Below are positions 10,797-22,608 of a stretch of DNA of 64,000 nt, one piece after another (position 1 is the first letter of the stretch; each line of letters starts with the position of its first letter). The translations under genes were made by a program, and so were the position numbers. The notes below the pieces were generated by a model. The model saw only the letters and a program-made list of their open reading frames with translations, searched no databases and was not told the origin of the DNA. The stretch lies in contig JAODUO010000043.1 in assembly GCA_025642075.2 (NCBI GenBank), positions 293,501-357,500 of the forward strand, read 5' to 3'. The stretch comes from Ridgeia piscesae. Lineage: Eukaryota > Annelida > Polychaeta > Sabellida > Siboglinidae.

Positions 10797-11997
10797 TACT
10801 GAACTGTCAGTATCCCCCTAGCAACAGTACCCGCGTGCACACTCACATACACCCACCAACACGCCACATCATATACGCACGCGCACGCACACAGTGTGCT
10901 TACGCACGACTCTAGTACATTGTTGCCCGCGCTATTTTGAATTGAAAGATGCGGTTAAAATAAATACGCCGCCGGAAGCCAGGTCGGCGCGGAGCATTTC
11001 GGGACATTACAGGAGACCATGCAGATACATAACGGATATACACGTATATAAGTCCGTGGCTGTGGTATTCAAGTATTCATAAGAGCCATAATGCATAAGC
11101 AGCAACCACTGAACATAATATTTCTAATTCGTTCGTTTCTTATACATAATTATCAAAGGTGCGCAAGACAAAACAAATCGCACACAGCACAGTTAAGTTT
11201 ATCTGTTTAATTTTCCTATAATTCTTATATTACATTAACTACACCATAAATACTAACGTCCAGTAATTATCACGTCACAATCCCAAGAAGTCGCAGCTTC
11301 GTCAACTTCAACGTATCAGATGTGACGTCTCTTTCCGTCGAACTTCGTGAACAATCTTTCTTACAAGTTAGCGTCGTCGGTGGTCCTAGGATGACGTCGC
11401 CATGGGTCGATCGTGTATTAAACTTCGGCAGCCAGAGTGTTGTTCTGCAGAGCTTCGTGTAGAGGAGGCTCGGATTCCGAGTGGAAGTGTAATCGACATA
11501 TGAAAGACGCGATAAAACACACCCATGCACTTCGGCGTCGTACGGTTGTTAGGCGAAGACAATGCACGTCACGTGATGATAATCCAACACGGCAAACGTC
11601 ATGATGACGAAACCGCTATTTGTGTGAGCAGCGTAGTTGGAAATAAACTTTTCTCTCGATCGGAATTCAATGTTAATTCAATGCATTATTTCAGATACAA
11701 TTATACTATCTTCTTCTTCTTCCAATACACACCTAAGTGAGGATATAGGGATACGTGACACGGCAAGCGAACAATATTTTTTTTCAGAATATTATCTTAA
11801 CCGTAATCAGACAATCAACTAGTCACCCGTAATTACCTTATTGTACATTTATTTATTGAATGAATTTTATTTATTGTTCACTACTCTCTTACGTTCTGAG
11901 GTTTTCTTTTCATTTATGTTCATCGTTTATTTCTCCACTATTTTCCTTAAAATAATAATACACAAACTGTTCGAGATATTAAACAATCTTTCTACAA
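10797..11997. other. intergenic, unassigned
   Basis: I recognise no gene here. A minus-strand frame at 11530-11270 (about 86 codons) lies in a GC-richer patch and could be part of an old retroelement, but I see no diagnostic motif. The remainder is AT-rich. Confidence 0.4.
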
Positions 11998-12155
11998 TGA
12001 GCCGTTTTCCACCCTGGTTGTATTCGAAATCAAATGCCCACTATAATGTTTAAACTTACTCAATCCTATTCTACAGTGAGCCGAGGGTACGTTGCCGTTT
12101 CCACCCTGGTTGTATTCAAAATCAAATGCCCACTATAATGTTTAAACTTACTTAA
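11998..12155. repeat. direct repeat of about 65 bp, two copies
   Basis: About 11998-12062 and 12090-12155 both contain TTTCCACCCTGGTTGTATTC, AAATCAAATGCCCACTATAA and TGTTTAAACTTACT, with only one or two differences. The roughly 27-bp spacer is not shared. It is a recent local duplication or two ends of a small element. Confidence 0.85.
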
Positions 12156-12164
12156 CTCCAGCGT

Positions 12165-12228
12165 AGACGGCCTCAATGCTAAATTTTGAGCAATTATTGA
12201 CCTGTCTTGAAGTAAGATCTTGAGGTAA
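12165..12228 (-). repeat. 64-bp dispersed repeat, minus-strand copy of an inverted pair
   Basis: The reverse complement of this segment matches 7950-8013 (54 of 64 bases identical by eye). The two copies bracket about 4.2 kb that holds both MITEs, the compound microsatellite and one LINE fragment. Confidence 0.75.
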
Positions 12229-12349
12229 GATATAATTTAACGTCGCCTTGTGTCGTCCACGTGAGACGGTCTAGTCAGGGTGGGATCTTCTTGTTCTGCT
12301 GTTGGTATCCCTGTCTTCAGGCGTGAGGTTGGCCATGGTTACTACCTTT

Positions 12350-12907
12350 TTATTCGTCTTTTCTTTCCTCACCTTTTGTCTCACTGCGTTCTCTATAAAC
12401 AATCTCCAACTCGGTCTGTCTTTTGCTGGTGTTCTCCATTCTCCTCTCACTCTTTCCAGATCTCTCTTTCCTCCCTTCGCATTCTCTCCACTTTCTGGCC
12501 ACCTGATCTCTCGTTGTCAGTTTTTCATCTCCCATTCTTTCCACATGACCAGCACATTTCAATCTACTCCTCACCAATTTATTCTCTCTCTCAGAGTGCC
12601 ATCCAACTGTCCGTTTGCCCCTGCTGTAATTCTCCTGCAAATTTCTTCTCATCCAGGTGCATTTACAGCTGTTTCCTTTTGTGCCCCGCCCACGTTAACT
12701 CCATCTTCTCCAAACGTACTCTCACTACGTGTCTGCTGAACATATCTTTCCACTAAAATTTGTCGTCTGTGTACAATAACTCCCGGAGTATGACCTTCGT
12801 ACCTGTCTTTCAGTTCCACCACAGCGATAAACAAGAATGGGCTCTGGATGCTGCCCTGTTTCAGGCCAACATTTACATCGAACTCTCCTGACATCATTGG
12901 TCCTCAC
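12350..12907 (-). pseudogene. degraded LINE reverse transcriptase fragment
   Basis: Minus-strand frames show FDVNVGLKQGSIQSPFLF (12885-12830), the reverse-transcriptase block around GLxQGxxxSPxLF. Further on is RSRLKCAGHVERMGDEKLTT (about 12565-12500), the LINE C-terminal pattern R-L-W-GHV-RM. The two parts are in different frames, the catalytic YADD block is not readable between them and stops interrupt. It is a non-functional relic. Confidence 0.75.
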
Positions 12908-13857
12908 GACACCCTGCTACAGAGGTGTAATAAAGTGCCGCATCACCAGCAGAATACATGTCGAATTAGGCGTTTGCCGATCTTTCAGACGGGCTAGATT
13001 GCCGTGTAGTCTGGTGTGAATATAATAGTGAGTCTATCCTCAGACGTTCTGAAAGCGTCCCATAATACTATTGAGAAGAAGACATCGCGTCAGTGCAAGC
13101 ACACAACCCTGTTAATTTAACCTTAATCTTGATGGGACAGCTTTCGAAATTGCATCTTCATACAATACTCTGGCTTCCACGTTGTCGTGGAAGGCTATGT
13201 CAATCACAGACATAGTCATCAGTTTGGGCAGACAACCGGTCTTTTCAAGGAATTGAAAGACCGAAGCATTGGTCAAATGAATGAGGGCTATGTAGAGAGT
13301 GGCTACTGTTAGGGCCTACATACTGGACTCATTCCACATAACAACCGACATACTTAGTTAATATGCTACACTCCTCTGATATCCATAAGACCCTTACCTT
13401 AGATAATCCGTTTTCAAACAACCTTTGTTCTGAAAACTGAGCTCATTGGCATTCTCTGTAGCTGCGCCAACAGTCTTAAATAAACTCCCTACTATAATCA
13501 AAATAATCTTCTTCTTATCTTTCGTAAACAAAACTCAAACATTTGGTACACCGAGTTTCGGGGTACACTCGCTCTATCAGTTTCTATAATCTATTCAGGC
13601 TGACACGAGCAAAGGCTTTGCCAAAAACACTGAGCAATGAAATATCGCGATAGTTTATTTACATGTCACGGTCACCTTTTTGGCGGTTTGTGGCATGGCT
13701 TTTTAAATTAGCTCATGTACCGAAAGGGGTTCATGACGGAAAAAGGTTCAGTTGCATTTGTAGAAGTGTCGGTCTTTATGTTTCCTCTGGAGTAGAGGTT
13801 TATAGATAGTGTTCATCACACAGCTAAGCACAATGCTTGTTTGATTATATGTATGTA
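12908..13857. other. intergenic, nothing recognised
   Basis: No open frame of note, RNA gene or clear repeat was found. The left part may be flanking sequence of the LINE relic. Confidence 0.4.
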
Positions 13858-13861
13858 TATA

Positions 13862-13952
<91 letters not shown>
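13858..13952. repeat. (AT)n microsatellite, about 90 bp
   Basis: A nearly pure TA tract ends in a short CACACACA. It is non-coding. Confidence 0.97.
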
Positions 13953-13958
<6 letters not shown>

Positions 13959-14344
13959 TCTGTTTTGCTCTTCTGCTATAATTATACGTCGATACGCTTA
14001 AAGGTAAATGTTATAATAACAGTGTTACCTACAATCTGTTGGCAGCTGCTGCACCCATTTACCAAAGTACACGACCTGAATTCTCTAATATATATTCTCC
14101 AGTAAGGGATAGGTCATATTCATTGTGTATACTTCGATACAAGCCCAATTTCAACAGTTGCATAGTATAATGAATTTCTCAACAAAAGTCGATTCGATGA
14201 AAATAAACTTGTATCTTAGAGTTAGTTCTTATTTTAAGACAATAATTTATTATGACAATTTGCACATGATAAAACATTATTATGTAAATATAAATATATT
14301 ATATATTAAATGTATTACATAAATGTGGGTATATACAAAATCTG

Positions 14345-14672
14345 TTGAGAAACAATGAAATGTCACAAAGAACAGGAAACATGGAACACACTCTAAAATT
14401 ATTCACACAAAGAGCCAAACTAAACCTAAAAAATGCATTTCCAATTCGAATTACCGAACCATGGAATAGTCTCCCTGCAGCTTAATCCCTAGAATAATTC
14501 TAAACCCGACTAGACAAATTTTGGTATTCCCAGGATATTGTGTATGACTTTGAAGCACCGTTAAGAATAACTAACAGCAGAATCGGCACACGCGATCTCA
14601 TATTAATAGATTATGAAAACGAAGAGCTGATCACAGAGGAACACGGGGTCCTACGATCAGAACCATCCTAAG
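14345..14672 (+). pseudogene. 3' end of a LINE open reading frame, with stops
   Basis: The plus-strand frame starting at RNNEMSQRTGN continues through LKLFTQRAKLN and KNAFPIRITEPWNSLP to TRLDKFW. This is the classic C-terminal signature of many LINE polyproteins (R-x-x-x-WNSLP, then F-x-x-RLDKFW). Three in-frame stops lie between WNSLPAA and TRLDKFW, after which the frame stays open to a terminal stop at about 14672. It is a dead relic oriented towards RAD23. Confidence 0.8.
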
Positions 14673-15275
14673 GTAAGGTATACGTAGACATGTAAGCTAG
14701 GTACCAAACATTTCCCAGATATAAAAAGCCCATATAAAATATAAATTAAACATATTTTGTTAAACTAGTTTTTATGCATTTAGTAAGCTGTATGTGCAAC
14801 GTTTTTGTTTGTAATTACAATCACACTAACATCGTCGCCACGTGCATCCAACCTATTACACTGGGCTGGCGTTCACTCTCAAAACTCCACAATAGCGGGT
14901 GAACCGATAGTTCCAGATCACCAGATAGAAATTCACTGTCATGTGCTATGTTTATCAGACAAATTAATGCAAGGAATACTTGTCCTAATCGATTTGACAA
15001 ATGTTTAGGAATCGTATAAAATAAAAAGAACGCCGAAGTGATAAAGCGCCTTAAAATGGGGATACCCGTAAATGTAATGGCAGTATGTAATAATTTGTGG
15101 TCCCTTATATACGATTTGCAATTATATTTTATTCATTTAAGACAGATATGTTTATATGTAACATATTTTACACTTCTTAATTGACATATGATATTAATTT
15201 ATTTGGATTAACTTGATTTTCAATAATGTTATGTTGTAACTGTACTCATTCAAACAAAACAGTTGACGCAAATTC

Positions 15276-15298
15276 TGACGTCACTACAAATGGCGGAG
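15276..15298 (+). promoter_or_regulatory. RAD23 promoter elements: CRE and YY1-like site
   Basis: TGACGTCA at 15276-15283 is a perfect cAMP-response element. AAATGGCGG at 15288-15296 resembles the YY1 core often found near the starts of housekeeping genes. They lie about 100 bp upstream of the RAD23 ATG, with no TATA box. This suggests a TATA-less promoter with the 5' UTR starting nearby. Confidence 0.5.
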
Positions 15299-15379
15299 GT
15301 GCCTGTGGTTTGTGGGTCATGGTAGTGTGCTTATTTCTGTTTTGTTGAATTATCATAAATTTATAGAAAAAGCAACACC

Positions 15380-18300
15380 ATGCAGATAACGCTAAAGACG
15401 CTGCAGCAGCAGACGTTCAAGATTGACGTATCTGCAGATGACTTGGTAAGGCCATCAGGCAAATGTATTCAATAAGAATATTACTTGACAAAATTGAACG
15501 TGTATTTTGCCCAGTCACTCGACGATGGCGATATACGAGGCAATACGCTTTGGTACTGATTTGATACATGCTTCCAATGCCACTGTTTGTAGTTTAGGTT
15601 TCAACACTGACTTATTAGAAACACACAGAGACACCCGGTAATTTGTTAGTATAATTTCTACACAACAGCAAACAACTTGTGAAACGATCAAAACTTGTCC
15701 GCACGAATGACATCAGTCACTGACCCAGGGTGATGTCGGCTCAACTTCACGTTCAAGTCGGTGTGCAGGCTGAACCTGTTTGAATTGTTGGAAAGTTAGG
15801 AAAGTTGTTTTGAGTTAAGTACAAAAATGTATTGTTTTGGCTGAAGTACAACATTTATTTATCAATAAAATACAAGTATTGGTAAAGACATCTGGGTAAA
15901 AACTGCATCCCATGTGTGCTGTTTTAAGTGATAAATTTAGAGAGTATCACATGAATCGGTGTGAAATCACAAGATTTCACTAACAGAGATATTGATCTCT
16001 TGTGAACTTAAGTGGAAGAAGATATTAACCGTTAAGTTTAAAAAAAAAATCTTACATTTTAGTGAACCAGAAACCATTAATTGTGACTTTGGTGTCAAAA
16101 TCGTCGAAATTCATCGTTGCATGTTTATGCGGTGTTTTCTCGAAATCATGTTCGCTGACATACGACTCATTTCGTTAGAACACGTCACAATTATCAAACG
16201 TCCCACTTATACTTTATCCAACTAATTTGCCAATAAGACTAAGTGGAAACAAGTTCTGTGTCTTGTATTTAACAAAGTGGTATGTCTAATGGTATACCAT
16301 TGCAACACTGAGCTTTAACATTTGTATTTTTTAGGAGTCATGACATGGATAATTTATCTGGCTAAGCCTTTAAAGATGCACTATTTACCTTTGTCACAAG
16401 TTAAAAAGACAAAACAGTCAAAAAACATGCTAGACAATTGTTTAAGTAATGTTTTTGAACTTTCTGTTCAGGCAAATTGTATTACTTGAACAACGATTTA
16501 GTAAGTGTTAATACAAGGAAAGTCTTAGCATTGTCTTTTGAAGTGCTTTGAGTGTGAATGATGTGCATCAGAATATATCCGGGAGATAACGATTACACTA
16601 TAATATTTTGTCTTTTTGAGATATAATTTCACAAACATTTCTTCTATAATTTTATTATGTACTATAATTTCCAAAACTACTACTGAGGTCGACAATAAGG
16701 TTTTGTATTCACTGGCCCGGGGGGGGGGGGCTAGTGGATTTTAAAAGTTACTGCCCCCCCAAAAGTTACTGGCCTGAATGTTTTTTTGCAGGAAAACACA
16801 TTTATTCTTATAAAAAAAAGGAACATTGTACAATATAAATATTTCTTTATATTTAGAACTTTTAAAATAGACAAGGTAGCTGAAATAGCTGAAATGACAT
16901 GTTTTTGCCGTTATATAATTCTTTTGTATGTATTCTATCAATAAAGTTCACTTTTATAATAATTACATACCTCTAAGTGACTTTTTGCGATAACAAAATG
17001 AGCCCCTACCGATTGTGAAATCCATTTAATTTTGAAGATGCAGGATGTGTTCGCAAATACACAATGTTTAAACCTTAGTAATGCCACTGTTCACCATGTT
17101 GTGTGGTACGAATAGAACTGCCAAATTGTCCTGTAACTGCTTGCGTAGACGGCATCCCCGCCCTTTGACCTGTATTTACGGGAAATCCAAATAAATGCGA
17201 ACTCTTTCCTCATTTGCTCGCCAGCATCAGGGAGTTCCGCTATGCGGTGACCTGGTAATTCCATGGCGTCTTAAATTTGCTGCAAGGTGTGAATTAATTT
17301 TTGTCAGAAAGAAATAGAAGGCCGCACAAGTGTGGGATGCATGTGTGAAACGGTATTTTTCGGTAGCAAAACAGTGTTTCGATGGGAATGCTGCTGCACC
17401 ATAGATTACAATGACAGCGACGATGCTGTGCATAGGAGTATTTACTGCAGGCGACAGCTTAGCGCTGACGGAAAGCTGGGGATTGTTGGTGGTGTTTGCA
17501 GCAAGGCCAAATCCAGTGACAACTTGGCTTTTTATTTATTGGTGAATAATTCGATTGTTGAAACCAGTGGCCTGCCAGGCCAGTAAAATATGAAAACTGG
17601 TGGCCCGAACTGGCCTCAAAACATGCATTGGGTCAGCGCTATTGTCGACCCCTGTACTAGAGCTAATGTCTGTAACAGTGTGTTTGCACTTTGACTTCAC
17701 TCTGTAGGTTACCAGTATCATCAATTTGTTTAATTTTTTTACAGGTGAAACAGCTGAAGGAGAAAATAGAAGCAAGTCGAGGTTCAGACTTCCCAGCCAA
17801 AGATCAGAAACTCATATATGCCGGTTTGTCAATGTGTTCATCCTTTTTATGTAAAATAATTATTTTTTTCAGATTAAAATACATTCTTGTAATTAGTTAT
17901 GATCCAGTGTCATGTCAAATTGATATGAAACTTAAAATGTGGAAGATGTGATAATTACCTTTTACAAATGCTTAACTTGTTAACATAACACAAAGCATTC
18001 CATAAGTGGATGACATGTTGCTCTCCTCTTTGTCCTTGGTGTCTGGGGTTAGTCTGTTTTTGATGGCTGATACTGGTCCTAATGTTTTTGTTTTTCTTAC
18101 ATTGCTGGATATGTACAGGTGTATTTTAAATTCCTGGCTTGCATGGCAATAATGCATTTGAGTGTACATATTGTGGGTAGGAAATAAAACAAATTTAAAT
18201 GCAAGATTAGTGTTTATGACATGTTTATTAAACTAATTGCAATAAATATTTTTATTTTTCTGCTAATTTTCTTTAGGTAAAATCTTAGATGATGAAAAGC

Positions 18301-21249
18301 TGGTGGCTGACTACAAAATTGAAGAAAAGAACTTTGTTGTTATAATGGTGACAAAGGTAAGATGATTCCTTGTTTTGTTGTACGTTGTGCCATCTTGAGG
18401 CACTGAACCAGTGATGTAAAACGCTTACATCACTACACATTCGAACATCTTACATCTGTCCAATGGTATTTGATGTATCCAGTATGACCCGGTTTGCTTA
18501 CATCACCTCTGCCAAGCTTTTCCTTTTCCAACAATCCACCAGTGTCGTAAATGATTTGGCTTACATCTTTGATTCTGTGCTTCAAGATGACAGCGTCCTG
18601 TATCCACGATAGCATCAATTATGCTATAATTAATTGTTTATTAATGATCTTTGTGCACAATTACTACGCACAACCAATATATTATACATATATAAGTTAA
18701 TACTGTGATCCTCTAACTGACTGGGGTATTCTTTTAACATTAGAGCAGGATTGGGATTGGATCATTAAGTTAAATATGTGATGTGTACTAACAAAATGAG
18801 TCGTATGTCAAAACAAATTGAGTTACACTTACAGTAGTCACATAGTTGGAAAGAAAATATGTTAAACTTTCCAACGGTGAAAAATCGTGGATCTATCTCA
18901 CACAGCCAAAATTATTGGACGCTGAACATGCCAGGGGTAGAAAGTTTCAATCGGAGAAAAGCACACTTGAAGTTCGCGGCCATGTAAGCACACGATCGAG
19001 AACATTGTTGTTCCAAAATCGGCCATTTTGCTTCTATTACTCCGTTTGATGCTTTCGAAATAAACTCTGATCGATCATGCTTGTTTACAGTTAGTGAATG
19101 CCCACTGCGCCTGCGCTCACAGCTCTAAGCCAATCAGGGGCTTGCTATCAGCACCGCCCCATGTCCAATGACATTTGTTTACAGATAGGCCTCTCGCATA
19201 AGCGGTGCTATTGGATAAAGTTGATGTCAGTGGGGATTCCTGCTACAAGAATATGAAAGAGGGCGTTCTGGGCTTTCCCTTAGTACCAAAATAATATGTC
19301 CTCCATCTGTTGAGGGAAACCCAGAAGAATGCGACTTGAACAAGTGTAATTTATCTGTTCTGTTTAAGAAATTCATGCGTGAAATGTTACGTAGTGTTTG
19401 TAGAAAGGCTATAAAATGTACTAAATAATAATATAAATGAGAAATAAGCATTGGGAATTGACAGAGAAGATATCAAAGTATACTTTAATGTTTTCTCGAA
19501 ATCAAGTTTGCTGACATATGACTCATTTCATTAGAATACGACACATGTACTATAATTTTTTGCTCACAATTTATATCTCTGTGACATGAAGGTCTGGTTA
19601 ATTTATTAACTTCATTATGATGTCAATTTCAGTTACACAGAATGATAAAAGCTGAATTACCCTTGTACTACTTACTGAATTACAATTTGTTTTTAAGCTG
19701 TATTATAAATAGAACATTGTATGAATGCTACAGTCAACTGCTTGGTCAATTGCTTGTTTCACAGATTGCATGCACTTACACTGTTTAAAACACTTCATTA
19801 TTGATAATTTGAGTATTCAGAAGAACTCATGCATTTATGAAATTGGGGTAGCCATGTTTGGGTAACTTTACAATGTTCAGTTACATGGCACCATAACTGG
19901 TACGTTTTGGGTAATTACAAAAACGTAAACGTCTTGTGTCATCTTTGTTGTGACAGACAAAGACACAGCCGAAGGCGCCTGAAACCAAGCCAGCAGTGGA
20001 AGTGACGAGGCCCGGGTCTGGCGACTCATCTGGCGATACCTCGACACCACCAACAGTGCCCCCTAGTGCCTCGGGCGTCCAGACACCAGTTTCAGCGCCG
20101 GCTGAGAAGCCGAAGGAACCGTCGCCGGGTCGCGATGTGGAAATGAAGGAGAATGTTTCGGAGGCTGGGGTCACAGACACCAACTCGTCTTCGGCGCCAC
20201 TTGGCAGCACGGCGTCCGGCTCTGACATGAGTGTGACGGCTGCTGAGAGCACACTCGTCACCGGTGAAACATATGACAAGACTGTGTCGGAGATGATGTC
20301 GATGGGCTTTGACCGTGAGCAGGTTGTGCGGGCGCTGAGGGCGAGTTTCAACAACCCTGACCGGGCCGTCGAGTACCTGCTTGGGGTAAGTGATGTGTGT
20401 GTAGGTGTCGGTAATGTTCTTGGAGGATAGGTCTATGAGGACAAGATTTTTGCCAGTCCAAAATTGTCCTGGTAAACTTGAGTCCGAACATGCATACTTA
20501 GAAACCACTGCAGACATGTATATAATACCAAAAATATATAATAACCCATGCTTGTACAAGAGTAATACGCATTTACAAAGCACAGCATAATTAAAATTAG
20601 CTTTTTGCTCCTCCAATTTTTATCCGGCAAAATATAAAAATAAACGAAATTTAAGTCGTTACAATATGATATAAAACATAAACAACTGTTTTGTAACCCA
20701 GTAAAATATGTTTTCCTTTGTCTGCTGACAGGGCATCCCAGACGAACCGGTTGCCCCACCTCCACCAGTTGGCGCACCGCCAGTGGGAGCACCGCCAGCG
20801 GGTGCACCGCCTGCCGGTGCACCGCCTGCCGGTGCACCGCCTGCCGGTGCGCCACTTGTGGTGGACTTGGCGGGAAGTACACCACCAGTCAGTATGCCGC
20901 CAGCCAGCACGCCGGCCATTCCCACACCTGCGGTGCCGGCCACGCCAGCCGAGGGCAACCCCCCAACCCCTGGCAGTCCCACGGCGCCTGGTGGCCAGGA
21001 AGGCACAGGTGAGTGTGAGAGGTCAATGTTGACCAAGGAGGAACAGGGCAGTAAAGCCATGCTCCTTGGTTGAAATTTCATCTGCAAGAAAGGCAAAAAT
21101 ATTCTTTATAGCCCAACAATAATTTTTTTCTACACTATTGGCATTGTTAATTTGTCAAAGATGTGCATTTTTAAGTTTAAATTTACCTCCTTGAACTTGA
21201 TTTTGGAAACTGAAAGTAAATTTCAGAAATGAGAGTTTTAGAGAGACTT

Positions 21250-21285
<36 letters not shown>

Positions 21286-22608
21286 GGGAGGGGGGGTGTA
21301 AGAATGGTTTGAGTTGTGGCACAGTGAGTTGGCCACCATGGCAATAGATCCACAGCAATGACATGTTGGCCTGTTATATATTACTTGGATGTTCTCTCTA
21401 CCTTGCAGAAGACCCACTCATGTTCCTGCGCAGTCAGCCCCAGTTCCAGCAGATGAGACAGCTCATTCAGCAGAATCCCAACCTGCTTCAGACGTTCCTA
21501 CAGCAGATCCGACTCTCCAACCCCAGGTTGCTTCAGGTAGGCCAGCACGCGAGGAGGGCGGGAGGCGTGGTGGGACTTGTTCCCTATCCTTAGTCATGTG
21601 TCATAAATTGTTCTGTCGTAAATAATATGAAATAAACCAAAACCATTATACAGTTGCTGTGTATCTATACTAATGTACAGCAGTGCTACTTGTATGAACA
21701 AGCTCGGTACAAAGCATGCATGTGTTGACAGGTGATCACAGAGAACCAGGAGAGGTTTGTGCAGATGTTGAATGAGCCCGAGGGTGGGGGCAGTGGAGGT
21801 GGTGTGGGTGGAGTGGCACAAGGCGGGCCAGCCGGGGCCAGGGGCTCTCCTGGGGTGGAGAGTGGGTATATTCAAGTGACACCAGAAGAAAAGCAAGCTA
21901 TAGACAGGGTTTGTATAGTAGTTTGCATCTTTGAAGAAGTTACATTATAAGTATCCTAAATACGATAACATTCTCTCTTTCGTTGTCGTTCTATTTGTAA
22001 TTCTAATAAGTAAAACATTTCATATGTAAGAATATATCATATAAGAACCTGAGAGAGATGTCATTCATTGTGTCGTGTTTTGTTTATTTAATTTTTTTAT
22101 TTGTAAAAGGACGACCACAATTATAACTATAATTACAATTATATTAGATAATGTTCTTACTTTCTCATGATTAAGGTTTACATACTGTTTTAATAATGAA
22201 TTTTCCTCTATTTTTTATACTTTCTTTACTCCTGTATGTTTTTTGATGAATGCTGCAAACGAATTTCCCAGTCCGGGACACTAAAGTTTTATTGTATTGT
22301 ATTAGTGTGTAAAAGATAATCTTTAGTTGCTTATGAAACAGTATTCGGGGGAGAGAAAACATAGAACTTTTTCTACAAACATAAAATAGTTTTGTAGCAT
22401 ACATTGTGTGATGAGATGGGCATACATTTATGCCAGTTTTGCTTTTTAATAACGTTGCTTTCTGTCTTCTGTGCAGTTAAAAGCTCTGGGATTCTCCGAG
22501 GGGTTGTGTATCCAGGCATACTTTGCATGCGAGAAGAATGAAGACCTCGCCGCCAACTTTCTACTTTCTCAAGACTTCGATGACGAAGACCAACCACCAC
22601 CAAGTTGA
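15380..22608 (+). CDS. RAD23: UV excision repair protein RAD23 homolog, complete, 8 exons, 455 aa
   Basis: RAD23 binds XPC in nucleotide-excision repair and shuttles ubiquitinated proteins to the proteasome. Exons: 15380-15445, 17745-17823, 18277-18356, 19957-20385, 20732-21008, 21409-21536, 21732-21908, 22477-22608. All are flanked by GT/AG, phases join and the frame ends in TGA. Domains: ubiquitin-like 1-75 ([17 protein letters not shown] at the start, NFVVIMVTK at its end); Ser/Thr/Pro linker; UBA1 about 180-220 ([19 protein letters not shown]); a Pro/Ala/Gly linker with GAPPA repeats in exon 5; XPC-binding domain about 313-370 ([30 protein letters not shown]); Gly-rich spacer; UBA2 about 403-447 ([20 protein letters not shown]). 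It is longer than human RAD23A/B (363/409 aa), mainly through the linkers. The start is the only ATG giving the family N-terminus. A single invertebrate RAD23 usually corresponds to both vertebrate paralogues, so I do not assign A or B. Confidence 0.97.
16133..16184 (+). repeat. 52-bp dispersed repeat, copy in RAD23 intron 1
   Basis: It starts TGTTTTCTCGAAATCA and matches 19489-19540 in RAD23 intron 3 with about 5 mismatches in 52 bases, same orientation. It is probably a small piece of a transposable element present twice in this gene. Confidence 0.75.
16683..17654. mobile_element. hAT-like non-autonomous DNA transposon, 972 bp, in RAD23 intron 1
   Basis: The left end CTGAGGTCGACAATA and the right end, read inward on the opposite strand, CAGGGGTCGACAATA form a 15-bp terminal inverted repeat with two mismatches. 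CAGGGG-type ends are typical of the hAT superfamily. Subterminal regions repeat ACTGGCC/GGCCAGT motifs near both ends (16712-16780 and 17569-17620), as expected for transposase-binding sites. No transposase is readable. The 8-bp target duplication is not clear (AACTACTA left, TACTAGAG right), so the left end is probably decayed. Confidence 0.65.
19489..19540 (+). repeat. 52-bp dispersed repeat, copy in RAD23 intron 3
   Basis: This is the partner of 16133-16184. The adjacent intron sequence (about 18850-19330) is GC-richer and includes GCCAATCAGGGGC and clustered CpG, so a larger unrecognised element may surround it. Confidence 0.7.
20780..20850 (+). repeat. 15-bp tandem repeat inside RAD23 exon 5 coding GAPPA units
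   Basis: GGTGCACCGCCTGCC-type units repeat about five times in frame and encode [11 protein letters not shown]. Period 15 keeps the reading frame. The segment lies in the flexible linker between UBA1 and the XPC-binding domain, so copy-number changes should be tolerated. Confidence 0.9.
21251..21282. repeat. (GT)n microsatellite in RAD23 intron 5
   Basis: About 16 GT units are followed by a G-rich run. It is intronic. Confidence 0.97.
22080..22303 (+). mobile_element. possible LINE 3' tail in RAD23 intron 7
   Basis: The sequence ending AATTTCCCAGTCCGGGACAC, then TAAAG and TTTTATTGTATTGTATT, resembles the 3' end of CR1/L2-like LINEs: a short C/G-paired hairpin followed by TAAAG and simple pentamer repeats. 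Only the tail is recognisable, and the left limit is arbitrary. Confidence 0.45.

Noticed and set aside
12280..12756. 158-codon plus-strand frame
   Set aside because: It is the antisense shadow of the minus-strand LINE relic.
18931..18950. CAGGGGTAGAAAG as a third hAT end in RAD23 intron 3
   Set aside because: No matching inverted end or 8-bp duplication was found downstream.
20092..21096. Minus-strand frames of 145-174 codons over RAD23 exons 4 and 5
   Set aside because: They are antisense shadows of RAD23 coding sequence.
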